A stretch of DNA of 64,000 nucleotides from Hyphomicrobiaceae bacterium (GCA_020638035.1 JACKJI010000010.1:15021-79020); one strand, 5' to 3'; shown: positions 26,107 to 35,339, counted from the first letter of the stretch. Translations and numbers: made by a program. Notes: generated by a model not told the origin, from the sequence alone.

Positions 26107-27411
26107 TCATCCCTTGTCTGCCGGCACGAGGTTATCGGCAAGCAGCTCAACGATGCTGATGAGTTCCTTGTCCCACTTCAAGGCCGCCTTGCTCTCGTCC
26201 ATCGTCAAGCGGCAGTTGGCACACGCGGAGACAAGTGCCGGCGCACCTGTTGCCTCGACCTGCGCCATCTTGATGCGGAAGACCTCGTGGCGTACGTCAG
26301 CCGCGCGGCCCATCGCCTGCACGCCGCCGCCACCGCCACAGCACCAGTTGTAGTTCCCCGTTGGCGTCATCTCGCGGAAGTCCGTAGCAAAGCCGTCGAG
26401 CAGATAGCGTGCGTCGGCCGTCGCGCCACCGCGGCGCGAGATCTGGCAGGGGTCGTGATAGGTCACCGCCTGCTCGGAATAGGGCTTGAACTTCAGCCGC
26501 CCTTGCCGCTTCAGGTCGGCAAGGTACTCGGTGATGTGGACCACTTCGAACGGCAGCGCGCGACCAAGCAGATTAGCGCCCGACCAGCGCAGCACGCCAT
26601 ATGCGTGACCGCACTCGGGCACCACCACCGTCCTGGCGCCGACAGCCTCGGCCGCGGTGGCGATGCGCTCGACCATCGTCTTGGCAATGTCACCCTTACC
26701 CGACAGCACGCCGAAATTGGTTGCCTCGTAACCCTTGGAGGAGAGCGTCCAGTCGATGCCGGCCGCGTTGAGCAGCTTCGCCATGGCGACGACCGAGTCG
26801 GGATACTTCATCATCTCGATCGAGGAGACGGTGAGCAGCACCTCCGCCTTCTCCTTGTCGAGCGGAATCTCGACCTCGTTGTCGTCGGCGAGCCATTCAA
26901 CACGATCCGCCAACACCTCGGGCGTGACGCCGAGTGGGCTGCCCTTGTCACGCGCATTATCGGCTGCCTGCAAAAGGTCGGGCGGGCCGAGACCGGCAGC
27001 GACAAAAGCCTGTCGGGTGGCTGCGACGACGGACGCAATGTCGATCGCCATCGGACAGACGATCGTGCAGCGCGCGCACATCGTGCATGTGTCGAAGATC
27101 AGCGGTTCCCAGTCGCGCAGTTCCGCTTCGGTGATTGCCGGTGCCAGTCCCAGCGCCTTCTTCAGTCCGGCAAACGGCGACTTGCTGCGGCGGTAGACGC
27201 GGGTCATCGGCTGCAGCTTCAACGCCGGCGTATGGCGCGGGTCCTGCGTCGCCTCGTGGAAATGACAGGCCTGGGCGCACTGGCCGCAATGGACACAGGC
27301 ATCGAGATAGGCGGCGATGTGGCCGCCCAGCAGCGCCTCCATCTTGGTGACGGCGGCCTCGACATTCACCGGGCGGTTGTCGGGAGCGATGGTTCCTGGC
27401 GCTACAGTCAT
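26107..27411 (-). CDS. HdrD/DsrK-like iron-sulfur protein (HdrC and HdrB domains fused)
   Basis: 434 residues. The N-terminal ferredoxin-like domain has two four-Cys motifs, CVHCGQCAQAC near residue 39 and CTMCARCTIVCP near residue 109, for two [4Fe-4S] clusters. The C-terminal half is a CCG domain pair. The first copy lacks its cysteines. The second keeps HDPCQISRRGG, WCCGGGGGVQAMG and SACANCRLTMDES, which bind the catalytic cluster in heterodisulfide reductases and DsrK. The fused order (C then B) matches HdrD and DsrK rather than the separate sHdrC/sHdrB subunits. It overlaps the NarI-like gene by four bases, as in DsrMK. It likely oxidises a thiol or persulfide carrier and hands electrons to the membrane subunits. 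Confidence 0.85.
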   Translation of the reverse strand: MTVAPGTIAPDNRPVNVEAAVTKMEALLGGHIAAYLDACVHCGQCAQACHFHEATQDPRHTPALKLQPMTRVYRRSKSPFAGLKKALGLAPAITEAELRDWEPLIFDTCTMCARCTIVCPMAIDIASVVAATRQAFVAAGLGPPDLLQAADNARDKGSPLGVTPEVLADRVEWLADDNEVEIPLDKEKAEVLLTVSSIEMMKYPDSVVAMAKLLNAAGIDWTLSSKGYEATNFGVLSGKGDIAKTMVERIATAAEAVGARTVVVPECGHAYGVLRWSGANLLGRALPFEVVHITEYLADLKRQGRLKFKPYSEQAVTYHDPCQISRRGGATADARYLLDGFATDFREMTPTGNYNWCCGGGGGVQAMGRAADVRHEVFRIKMAQVEATGAPALVSACANCRLTMDESKAALKWDKELISIVELLADNLVPADKG

Positions 27412-28058
27412 GGTGCAAATCCCCTGCGGCCGTAGGTGGCGCCGGTCTTGGCGCGGGCGAGGACGAAGGTGAAGGCGTGCATCAGGCGCGAGAACGGGAA
27501 GTAGATCATCAGCGCCTCGACGGAGAGCATGTGAGTGGCGCGCAAGCCATCATGTGCCTCCTGCAGTGCCAGACACCCCGTCAGCATGGCAATGAAGGTG
27601 AGCCACACGCCCAGATGATCGTCGATGTCGGTGAGCTGCTTCTTCACCGGGTCGGTCAGTCGGTGCACGTAGAGCAGGATGAGCCCGGCGAAGGCAGCCT
27701 CTGCCGCGACAATAAAGGCCCAGCGCGGCAGCTTTGGCCAACCGAGGTCGGACCCGATCAGCCGCTCCTGGATGAACTCCACATGCGGTGCGGCGAACAG
27801 CACCAGCACGAGCAGGCCGACATGAAACATGTAGCCCGTTACGAAGTGATAGAGCGTGCGGCCGAGGTTGCCACCATGTGGCACGGAATGCTGGATCAGG
27901 GCCTTCAGTGCCCCGCCAAGACCGCCGCTCGCGGAGCGCGCTTGCGAGAGGTCGGACGGTCGCTTCATGGCGACAAGCACGATGAGACGCCAGGCAACAC
28001 CGACCAAGAACGTGGCCAGTGCCAGATACCAAAGTGGTCCTTCGATGAATTCGATCAT
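27408..28058 (-). CDS. NarI/DsrM-like cytochrome b membrane subunit
   Basis: 216 residues with about five membrane spans (LWYLALATFLVGVAWRLIVLV, YMFHVGLLVLVLFAAPHV, WAFIVAAEAAFAGLILLYV, LTFIAMLTGCLAL, then FPFSRLMHAFTFVLA). Several in-membrane histidines (TLYHFVTGYMFH, and LMHAF near the end) can ligate haem b, as in the nitrate reductase gamma subunit. The ATGA overlaps on both sides (28055-28058 with the preceding gene, 27408-27411 with the Hdr-like gene) make this a coupled trio. Its role would be to take electrons from the Fe-S protein and reduce quinone, or the reverse. Confidence 0.82.
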   Translation of the reverse strand: MIEFIEGPLWYLALATFLVGVAWRLIVLVAMKRPSDLSQARSASGGLGGALKALIQHSVPHGGNLGRTLYHFVTGYMFHVGLLVLVLFAAPHVEFIQERLIGSDLGWPKLPRWAFIVAAEAAFAGLILLYVHRLTDPVKKQLTDIDDHLGVWLTFIAMLTGCLALQEAHDGLRATHMLSVEALMIYFPFSRLMHAFTFVLARAKTGATYGRRGFAP

Positions 28059-29317
28059 GGCCTCACCCCATGCATGACGCCATCACCCACGGCGCCGGCC
28101 TCGACCTCGGCACGCGCCGTGTCGGTCGTCGCCTGCCCCTTGTGCTCGGCGTACCACCGATCGTGGTGCTCCTTTGCCCAGTTCTCGTCGACGGTGCCCG
28201 TACTCATCGCCTCGAAGGCGCCTTCCATGCCGATCGAGCCGATGTAGGCATGGCCGATGCCGACCGTAATGAAGATCAGGGCGGCGATGCCGTGTGCGAG
28301 ATTGGCGAGCTGAGCCTGTGAGCGATCGACGAGCGCATCGGGGAAGAGAAGAATGAAGCCCGATGCCGAAATGGCGAGGCCCAGAACGATGGTGAGCAGG
28401 AACCAGATCTTCTGTCCGGCATTATACTTGCCCGAACTCGCATGCCCGCCGAACAGCCCGCCGGCCTTCAGCAGCCACGAGATGTCGACGAGGCGTGGAG
28501 CGTTGCCTTTGATGAAGAGCACGAGGATCGCCAGGACCGCGGGAAGGAACAGCGGTCCGAACAGGTTGTGGCCCTGCATCGATGCGCTGGCCATGATCGA
28601 GAATGCGTTCGGGCCGATCAGAGGCAACAACACGGATTTGCCGAACAGGATGATGAGGCCCGAGATCGCCAGCAGGACGAACAGCGTGGCTGCGAACCAG
28701 TGGGCAATGCGCTGTGCCAGAGTGAACCGCGCAATGACACGGCCGGAACGGCCACCATGGATCTTGATGCGGCCACGCAGGAGAAAGAAGAGCGCAATTG
28801 CCGCGAGCACGCCGAGCAGCGCCATGCTGCCGTAGCGCGTCAACTGCTCGTTGCGGATCAGCCGCCAGTCCTCGCCCGCGCTCTGAATGAGAATGCCGCT
28901 CTCGGCACCTGGCAGGACGACATTGCCCCGCGCGCCATAACGGATGCGCGACCAGAACTCCTCAGTGACCGACTGATTGCCGCGCGCATGATCGGGCGGT
29001 GGGATCGGCCCCTCGACGGCGGGCAAGCCGCCAGGGCGGCGCACTGCGCCTGCGGCATCGGGAAGATTGACCGCGCCGGCGGGCGGCCGCACCGAGCCGC
29101 CTGGCGTAGCGATGCTGCCGGCACTTTTCAGCGCCTCCGGGTCTGGGAGCTGTTGTGCTCTTGCCGCATCCGGAGCAAGCGCACCTGCCAGAACCAGCAG
29201 CAAGGCCAGAACGGCGAACGGTGACGCAATCGGGCGGCGCCTTGCCGGAAGTCCGTGGATCGGCGCGCGGGTCAAATAGCGCTTGATCCATGACGGCCAG
29301 CGACAGGTTCGGGTCAT
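28055..29317 (-). CDS. Formate-dehydrogenase-gamma-like cytochrome b with long N-terminal extension
   Basis: About 420 residues. A signal-like segment (PFAVLALLLVLAGALAPDAARA) is followed by a ~100-residue Pro-rich periplasmic extension that ends in VTEEFWSRIRYGARGNVVLPG. Then comes an FdnI/FdoI-type cytochrome b556 domain with RIAHWFAATLFVLLAISG, MQGHNLFGPLFLPAV and LAHGIAALIFITVGIGHAYIG. It ends in VDENWAKEHHDRWYAEH, a formate dehydrogenase gamma hallmark. No formate dehydrogenase alpha or beta gene is present, so this is an orphan gamma subunit recruited to the Hdr-like module. Start 29317 (GGGGGTG upstream) was chosen over 29377. Confidence 0.82.
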   Translation of the reverse strand: MTRTCRWPSWIKRYLTRAPIHGLPARRRPIASPFAVLALLLVLAGALAPDAARAQQLPDPEALKSAGSIATPGGSVRPPAGAVNLPDAAGAVRRPGGLPAVEGPIPPPDHARGNQSVTEEFWSRIRYGARGNVVLPGAESGILIQSAGEDWRLIRNEQLTRYGSMALLGVLAAIALFFLLRGRIKIHGGRSGRVIARFTLAQRIAHWFAATLFVLLAISGLIILFGKSVLLPLIGPNAFSIMASASMQGHNLFGPLFLPAVLAILVLFIKGNAPRLVDISWLLKAGGLFGGHASSGKYNAGQKIWFLLTIVLGLAISASGFILLFPDALVDRSQAQLANLAHGIAALIFITVGIGHAYIGSIGMEGAFEAMSTGTVDENWAKEHHDRWYAEHKGQATTDTARAEVEAGAVGDGVMHGVRP

Positions 29318-29647
29318 GAACACCCCCAAGGGCTGGAATTCAATTCCAAGAATATCTCCATCATCCAAATCCTGCATATAAAGTCACCCGTGAATTTGAG
29401 CTTGCTCAGTTACTGCCGGAAAAGGATGGATGCTTCGGCGCCGCAGCACGTACCGTACTCAGACGGCACCGCCATTGCGGAGCGCGGACGCCACGTTCGT
29501 GTGACACGTGTTCGCGCATCGCGTCCTGCGTATGCGGACGGCGCGCAAATTGTCGATGCATGAATGATTGTGCGCGCGCAACCTGCCGGAGGAATCAGGC
29601 GAGCGCGAACCAGCACGGCCGTGAGTGCAGGTGGCAGACCGCGCCGA

Positions 29648-31981
29648 TCAATCTACCTTGGGCGCCGGGATGAAGCGGCGGATCAGCGCCGTCGTGGCGG
29701 GCAGGATCACCAGTTGCCCGATCAAGGCAGCCATCAGACAGACAGCCGTGAGTTGACCGAACTGGCGCAGTGACGGCAGGTCCGACAGCATCGTGACGCC
29801 GAGGCCCAGTGCCAGCACGATGGTCGTCAGTATGACGGCCGGCCCGATATGGTGCATCGTCTTTACCAAGGACTGGCGCGTGTGCTCGACACCGCTCCCC
29901 GTCTTCAACCGCATCTCCTCCAAGTGGTAGCGGTTGAGGAAGTGGATGGTGGAGTCGATCGCCAGCGAGAACGCAACGGTGATAGCGATGATGGAAGCGA
30001 ACTGCAGACCCTGGCCCGTCAGATAGAGAAGCGTGCCGGTGGCAAAGATCGGGAACAGCGACGGCAGCACACTGGCAAGACCGGCCAGCCAGGAGCGCAG
30101 TGCAAGACCTAAGAAGATGAAGATCACGAACATGTCGCCGACGAGACCCCAGTTGAGTTCGTCGATGAGCTTGGCGGAGTTGCGCGCCGCAATGGCGGGC
30201 AGACCAGTCACGGCGATCTCGTAACCCGGATTCGCCGCTCGGACCGGCTTCAGCGCCGCGTCGATCTGCTCGACCACGGGCAGGATCTCGCTGGCATCGA
30301 TGTCGGGCATCCGGGCGGTGACCAGGACCGCGCGTTCATCGCCATCGACGAAGCGCCGGACCAGATGCTCGGGCAGGATCTTGACGTAGGACTTGAGAGT
30401 CTCGACCGAGGTGTCGCCGGCTTCGGCGAGCCAGCGCCGCAGGCTTTCCATGGACCACACGTTGCCGAGGCCGGCGCGATGCTGGAGGACATCGTGTGCT
30501 TCCCCGATCACCTTCAACGTGTCGGGATCATAGAGCTTGTGCTGGCTGTCCCACGAAATCATGACGTGGATCGGATTGGCTCCGGTCAGCTTCTGGTCGA
30601 GCTTGGCTGTGCCGGCCAGGGCCTGCTCCTTGTCCGGCACCTGATCAGCGAGCCGGTACATGGGCACGAGCTTGGAGTAGGCGATACCGGTGGCAACGAC
30701 AGCAATTATGCCCAGAGCGGAGAACAGCACCGGCCAGCGTGCGACGCCTTGGACGATTGCCTCGGTCACATGCTGCAAGACGCCGACACCACCCTCCTCC
30801 GCGTCGCGGTCACCGACACGGGTCGCCGGCTCTTCGCTCACCAGCAGCGCTGCAAGCGTCGGCACGACGACGGCCACCGCGAAATAGGAAATACCGACCG
30901 CCATCAGGGCCGCCGTGCCGAACGTCTTGATCAGGGCGGAATCGGCAAACTGGAAGGAGAGAATGGCTAGAGCGGCGTTCATTGCCGTCAGCAGGCACGC
31001 AGGCGCGACGTCGAGAACAGCATCCCTTGCGGCCTGAATGCGGTTGACGCCCATCAGGATGGAGCGACGCACCGAGAACACCAGATGCATGGAATCTGAA
31101 AAGCCGGCAACAAGGATCAGCGGCGTAATGACGTTGATGAAGAGGTTCAACCGGAAGTCCAACGCACCGAGGGCGCCGAGCGTCCACAAGATGGCAATGG
31201 CAGGTCCGGCAACCGCGATGAGCGTCAGCGAGATGCGGCGAAAGAAAAGGTAGGCAACGACGATGCCGACGACAAAGCCCAGACCATTGTAGATCAGGCG
31301 GTCGCGCTCGACCGCATTGCGGATCTCCAGCTGCATGACCGGGGCGCCGGTCAGCTTGGCATTGAGGCCACTGCCTTGAAGCTCTGCATCAACCGCCTTC
31401 TGGATATTTCCGATGATCTGACGCGGCCCTTTCTCGGCCACGGCCTGACGGTCAAGCGAGATCACCATCAGCGCCAGCTCTCCATCGTCGGAGAGGAACT
31501 TGCCGGCGACGATGTCGTTCGACTTCAGCCGCGCGATCAATGCGGTGTAGGCATCACCCTCGGGCAGAAGGTCGGGTATGAGCGGCGGCGCATAGCCATT
31601 GGCGTCGGGCTTGTCGCGCGCTGAGAGCATCGAGATCAGGCCATTGACGCCCTCGGCCAGGTTGAGCTCGATGGCAAGATTGGCGAACCGCTCCAGGTTC
31701 TCGCGGGCCAGAAGCATCGGCCCATCGACCACGACCAGCACGTCGTACTCGCTCGACGGGAAGCGGCGGTCGATCTCCTCGTACTGGCGGAACTCGGCCG
31801 TGTTGGTGCGGAACAGCTCGGAAAGCGAGTCGTCGACCTTGAGGTGCAAGAAGCCCACTACGGCGAGCGCGGTGATGATCGCGATCAGAAGCGCCGACAG
31901 CATCGGCGCCTTGAGGGCGATCAGGCCAAGCCGGTCGAGACCGAAAGAAAAACGGTAGGCGCGGCGCAGCTCTTCGCTCAT
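29648..31981 (-). CDS. MMPL/RND-family transporter
   Basis: A 777-residue membrane protein in two repeats. Each has a membrane span, a large periplasmic loop (DDSLSELFRTNTAEFRQYEEI in the first), then a five-span block. The five-span blocks read IYNGLGFVVGIVVAYLFF...NLFINVITPLILVAGFSDSMHLVF and WGLVGDMFVIFIFLGLALRSW...IAITVAFSLAIDSTIHFLNRY. The GFSDSMH and AIDSTIHF segments carry the Asp of the proton path. Such proteins export lipids or hydrophobic compounds. It lies 330 bases upstream of the cytochrome gene on the same strand and may or may not be co-transcribed. A role in sulfur export or envelope lipid transport is not shown. Confidence 0.85.
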   Translation of the reverse strand: MSEELRRAYRFSFGLDRLGLIALKAPMLSALLIAIITALAVVGFLHLKVDDSLSELFRTNTAEFRQYEEIDRRFPSSEYDVLVVVDGPMLLARENLERFANLAIELNLAEGVNGLISMLSARDKPDANGYAPPLIPDLLPEGDAYTALIARLKSNDIVAGKFLSDDGELALMVISLDRQAVAEKGPRQIIGNIQKAVDAELQGSGLNAKLTGAPVMQLEIRNAVERDRLIYNGLGFVVGIVVAYLFFRRISLTLIAVAGPAIAILWTLGALGALDFRLNLFINVITPLILVAGFSDSMHLVFSVRRSILMGVNRIQAARDAVLDVAPACLLTAMNAALAILSFQFADSALIKTFGTAALMAVGISYFAVAVVVPTLAALLVSEEPATRVGDRDAEEGGVGVLQHVTEAIVQGVARWPVLFSALGIIAVVATGIAYSKLVPMYRLADQVPDKEQALAGTAKLDQKLTGANPIHVMISWDSQHKLYDPDTLKVIGEAHDVLQHRAGLGNVWSMESLRRWLAEAGDTSVETLKSYVKILPEHLVRRFVDGDERAVLVTARMPDIDASEILPVVEQIDAALKPVRAANPGYEIAVTGLPAIAARNSAKLIDELNWGLVGDMFVIFIFLGLALRSWLAGLASVLPSLFPIFATGTLLYLTGQGLQFASIIAITVAFSLAIDSTIHFLNRYHLEEMRLKTGSGVEHTRQSLVKTMHHIGPAVILTTIVLALGLGVTMLSDLPSLRQFGQLTAVCLMAALIGQLVILPATTALIRRFIPAPKVD

Positions 31982-32806
31982 GACGTGGCGGCCTCCCTGG
32001 CGGTGCGCCTCTAGTTGTTTGTCGACGCCTCGTCTTGGCCGCCGCGAATTTTCTAGGCGTGATGCTATTCGCCGCGGTTGCCGCGAACATCAATGCCGCA
32101 TTGCGACGGGAACAAGGAGTTGGTCCCGAATCCGGCGCAAGCGGGCGTCACGTTGCCTTGCGCTGATACTGAACGCAAGAAGTGGGCGGGAAACTGAGCG
32201 CATCCGGCCGGGTACACGTCTTGAATGTCCCGGATGCGTGGCGCGATTGCCATGCACCCCGGCCCCGGGTCCCGACCGATTTGCCCTGTCGGCGGACTGC
32301 CGCAGTGATGCACATAGGTTCACCAAGGCACCCACACCGCAGCTAGAGGAGCAACCGTGCTTCAACATTTCGTGTGGAACGTGAAATTTGCGCTGCGCTG
32401 CGACACAAGCATGTTGAGGCGGCACCCGCCGATCCGGTCGCTCTACCCCTGCCTGCAGACCGCGCGACCAAGCGGTAATGCTTGGCACCTCAGGGGGCTC
32501 GCTCGGTCTTGCGAAGCAACCGCACTCGAGGGCACCAAGCGCCCGAACACTTGATGCTGCGTCGCAGCATCAAGTGTGCCTGCTACGTTTCCCAGCGGGT
32601 GGATCCGCAAGGAAAACCCGCAAATCTGCGGCTACCCGCTTGCGCCGTGCCTGCGTCGGCGACACTTTGTCCCGCGACGACCCTGACCGAGCGCGGGCCT
32701 TCCCCACGTAGCCTGTTTCTTATCTTCGCACTTTCGAATATAGAAGGATGAAGCGCCCGGCCTCAGCGAACGGGGGACATAGAACGCCAGCAGGGAGGAC
32801 ACGCCG
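31982..32806. other. Long intergenic region between two divergent sulfur-island transcripts
   Basis: 825 bases with no convincing gene. It must hold the promoters for the MMPL gene (left) and for dsrE2-tusA-fadL (right). The outstanding element is the perfect inverted repeat at 32547-32577. Small frames in this stretch lack ribosome sites and similarity. Confidence 0.6.
32547..32577. promoter_or_regulatory. Perfect 15-base inverted repeat, possible operator or attenuator
   Basis: ACACTTGATGCTGCG (32547-32561), one T, then the exact reverse complement (32563-32577). There is no T-run after it, so it is not an intrinsic terminator. It sits about 230 bases before dsrE2 in the divergent promoter region, which fits an operator for a dimeric regulator. 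A structured mRNA leader is the other option. Confidence 0.4.
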
Positions 32807-33304
32807 ATGTCCCAGACAGATTCAAACCAGAAGAGCATGTCGATCATCGTGACCAAGGGCACGCTCGACTGGGCCTATCCGCCTTTCATCCTTGCCACGA
32901 CGGCTGCGGCGATGGGTGTCAATGTATCGATGTTCTTCACGTTCTACGGGCTTGCGCTCCTGAAGAAGGATCTCGACCTGCAAATTTCGCCGCTCGGCAA
33001 ACCGGACATGGTGATGCCGCTCGCTGGTATGCACATGAAGATGCCCAACATCGTCGGCGTTATTCCTGGCGTCAACGCGATGGCGACGACGATGATGAAG
33101 AATCTCATCGCCAAGAAGGGCGTCGCTTCCATTCCGACGCTGCGCGAAGCGGCCGTGGAAAGCGACATCGAGATGATCGCCTGCCAGATGACGCTGGACC
33201 TCTTCGAAATGAAGAAGGAAGACATGATCGACGGCATCAAGCTCGGCGGCGCGGCGACCTATATGGAGAAAGCGCTGGCGTCCGACATCAATCTCTACAT
33301 CTGA
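32807..33304 (+). CDS. DsrE2-like protein (DsrE/DsrF/DrsH family)
   Basis: 165 residues. MSIIVTKGTLDWAYPPFILATTAAAMGVNVSMFFTFYGLALLKK is the hydrophobic DsrE2 opening, followed by VMPLAGMHMKMPNIVGVIPG. The only Cys is in IEMIACQMTLDLFEM, the position proposed to hold sulfur. DsrE2 proteins are membrane-associated sulfur carriers commonly paired with TusA in sulfur oxidisers, as here (tusA starts 174 bases downstream). GGGAGGA upstream of 32807 supports the start. Confidence 0.87.
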   Translation: MSQTDSNQKSMSIIVTKGTLDWAYPPFILATTAAAMGVNVSMFFTFYGLALLKKDLDLQISPLGKPDMVMPLAGMHMKMPNIVGVIPGVNAMATTMMKNLIAKKGVASIPTLREAAVESDIEMIACQMTLDLFEMKKEDMIDGIKLGGAATYMEKALASDINLYI

Positions 33305-33477
33305 GAGATCGGCACGCGATGCTCCGTGATTCGGCTGATGCTGGCGGGCGCTGACCCAATTGCCGGCGGGCCGGATCTTTGACGATAGGATCATTGTCGG
33401 TGGGGTGACGTCACCCGCGCGAGTCCCACGCCGACGGAATTGTTCAACTCTCCTTGTGAAAGAAAAGGACGACAACA

Positions 33478-33705
33478 ATGGCTGACAAGGTTCTCGACGC
33501 CAAAGGTCTCAACTGCCCGCTGCCTATCCTCAAGGCGAAAAAGGCGATCCTCGAAGTCCCCAAGGACGGCACACTGGAAGTGTTGTCGACGGACCCCGGC
33601 TCGGTTGCCGATTTCCAGGCCTTCTGCCGCACCACTGGGAACACGATGCTCGAGACGGGCGAGGACAACGGCGTCTACCGCTTCCTGATCAGGCACACGG
33701 GATAA
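33478..33705 (+). CDS. tusA: Sulfurtransferase TusA
   Basis: 75 residues, the normal TusA length. The Cys-Pro-x-Pro motif is NCPLPILK (Cys13), the persulfide site, followed by the usual KAKKAI helix. It carries sulfane sulfur in the cytosol, receiving it from rhodanese or DsrE2 and passing it to DsrE and the sHdr/LbpA system. AAAGGACG lies upstream of the start. A strong terminator follows 70 bases after the stop. Confidence 0.93.
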   Translation: MADKVLDAKGLNCPLPILKAKKAILEVPKDGTLEVLSTDPGSVADFQAFCRTTGNTMLETGEDNGVYRFLIRHTG

Positions 33706-33776
33706 TCCGATAACCGGCATGTGTTGCATTGCAGCGCAACAGCGTGACCGTCAAAGCACAATTGCACAAAGAACGT

Positions 33777-33817
33777 ACAAGAGCCGCTCTCCATCAGGAT
33801 GGCGGCTCTTGTTTTTT
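33777..33817 (+). terminator. Rho-independent terminator after tusA
   Basis: Stem ACAAGAGCCGC (33777-33787) pairs with GCGGCTCTTGT (33802-33812), with a 14-base loop and a run of six T. It closes the dsrE2-tusA transcript and isolates the porin gene that follows. Confidence 0.88.
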
Positions 33818-33936
33818 GGAGATAAGCCGCCGCTAATATGAACGATAACGAATGCTGAAGGGCGCGTGCGAAGACGCCTGGGCTTGGGGAAGCACGAGAT
33901 GGTTGCACGGCGACTGCGCCGTTAACTGGGGGGCCT

Positions 33937-35307
33937 ATGCTCAAATTTCGCACATCGATATTCGCCTTGGCGGCAATTTCTGCTGCCAGCATCGGCGCGG
34001 CTGTTCCGGCAGCGGCGACGGAAGGCTATTCCGCCATTGGTTTTGGAGCGCGTGAGAAGGCGCTCGCTGGCGCCGGCGTGGCCGATTCACGTGATGCCAC
34101 AGCTGCATCGCTTAACCCCGCTGGCCTTGTGCATGTCGGCGATGAGATCACGATGTCTGTCTCGGCGTTCTCGCCGCGCAGAAGCTTCAGCACCGATGGG
34201 CCCGGGCTTCTGATCGATCAAGTCAACATAGACAGCGACAAGAACTGGTTCTTCATTCCCAACTTGGCGTGGAGCACCCGGAAGCTCGCCAACCCGTTGT
34301 TCGATGTCATGGCCTTTACCATGGTCGGTAACGGCGGCATGAATACGAGCTATCCTACATTCACCAACAATAATCTTGGATTCTGCCCGCCGGGCTCTCA
34401 GGGTGTGTTCTGCTCTGGCAAGGCTGGAATCAATCTGCTGCAAATGGTCATGAGTGTGGCCTTTGCCAAGCAGATCGCACCCGGCATTTCCGTCGGCGTC
34501 GCGCCGATGATGGCGCTGCAATCGTTCGACGCGCATGGCACCGATCTTTTTGCGGGTGCTTCGATCACCGGCAACGTTTCAGGTAACCGCAACGACTGGT
34601 CTGTCGGCGGCGGCGTTCGCGCAGGCGTCGAGATTGAGCCGATGAAAGGCTTCCGCATCGGTGTTGCGGGTACGTCACCGATCTGGATGCAGGATTTTGA
34701 GAAATACGACGGCTTCTTTGCCGAGCGCGGCGGCTTTGATATTCCCGCTTCGCTGCATGCCGGTGTAGCGGTCGACATCAATCCAGCGCTGACGCTCATG
34801 TTTGACTGGCGCTACATCTGGTACAGCTCTGTTGATTCTGTTGGCAATCCAATGGCCAATCTGGGCGGCTGCACCTTCGGAGCACCTACGGAGCCGGGCT
34901 GTCTCGGCGGTTCGCGGGGTGCCGGGTTTGGCTGGGACGACATCAATATCCTGAAGTTCGGCGTCGAGTATCGCGCCAACGATAAACTCACGCTGCGCGC
35001 GGGCTATGCCTGGAACGAGCAGCCGATCAACAAGGCGGATGTCAGCTTCAATATTCTCGCGCCGGCTGTCACTCAGCACCATATTACCGGTGGTCTGGAG
35101 TACAATCTCGGCAACGGTTACCACCTGGAACTTGCTGGCATGTACGCGCCTACGGGCAAAGTGACTGGTCCTGAGTTCTTCAATGCAGGTGCACAGGCAC
35201 AAGGTGCACCGCTCCCGGATCAGAATGTAACGCTGGAAATGTACCAGTACGAATTCACCGTGGGCATCAAGTACAAGTTCGACGAGGTTGCGGCACCTCT
35301 CAAATAA
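33937..35307 (+). CDS. OmpP1/FadL-family outer-membrane transporter
   Basis: 456 residues. A signal peptide (SIFALAAISAASIGAAVPAAA) is followed by the FadL N-terminal plug segment GFGAREKALAGAGVADSRDATAASLNPAGL with its conserved NPAG. The rest forms beta-strands and ends in ...VGIKYKF, a C-terminal outer-membrane signature with terminal aromatic residues. FadL-type channels take up hydrophobic compounds by lateral diffusion. Next to sulfur genes it might import an organosulfur compound or poorly soluble sulfur, but the family gives no sulfur specificity. GGGGGGC precedes the start and a terminator follows. Confidence 0.87.
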   Translation: MLKFRTSIFALAAISAASIGAAVPAAATEGYSAIGFGAREKALAGAGVADSRDATAASLNPAGLVHVGDEITMSVSAFSPRRSFSTDGPGLLIDQVNIDSDKNWFFIPNLAWSTRKLANPLFDVMAFTMVGNGGMNTSYPTFTNNNLGFCPPGSQGVFCSGKAGINLLQMVMSVAFAKQIAPGISVGVAPMMALQSFDAHGTDLFAGASITGNVSGNRNDWSVGGGVRAGVEIEPMKGFRIGVAGTSPIWMQDFEKYDGFFAERGGFDIPASLHAGVAVDINPALTLMFDWRYIWYSSVDSVGNPMANLGGCTFGAPTEPGCLGGSRGAGFGWDDINILKFGVEYRANDKLTLRAGYAWNEQPINKADVSFNILAPAVTQHHITGGLEYNLGNGYHLELAGMYAPTGKVTGPEFFNAGAQAQGAPLPDQNVTLEMYQYEFTVGIKYKFDEVAAPLK

Positions 35308-35339
35308 GTTACCGAACGACCCGATCTCTCTCCCGAATG

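Noticed and set aside
26053..27435. A 460-codon plus-strand frame across the Hdr-like gene
   Set aside because: Shadow of a gene with intact Fe-S and CCG motifs on the minus strand.
28055..29317. Part of a formate dehydrogenase operon
   Set aside because: No molybdopterin or beta subunit genes are present; the partners are an Hdr-like protein and a NarI-like cytochrome.
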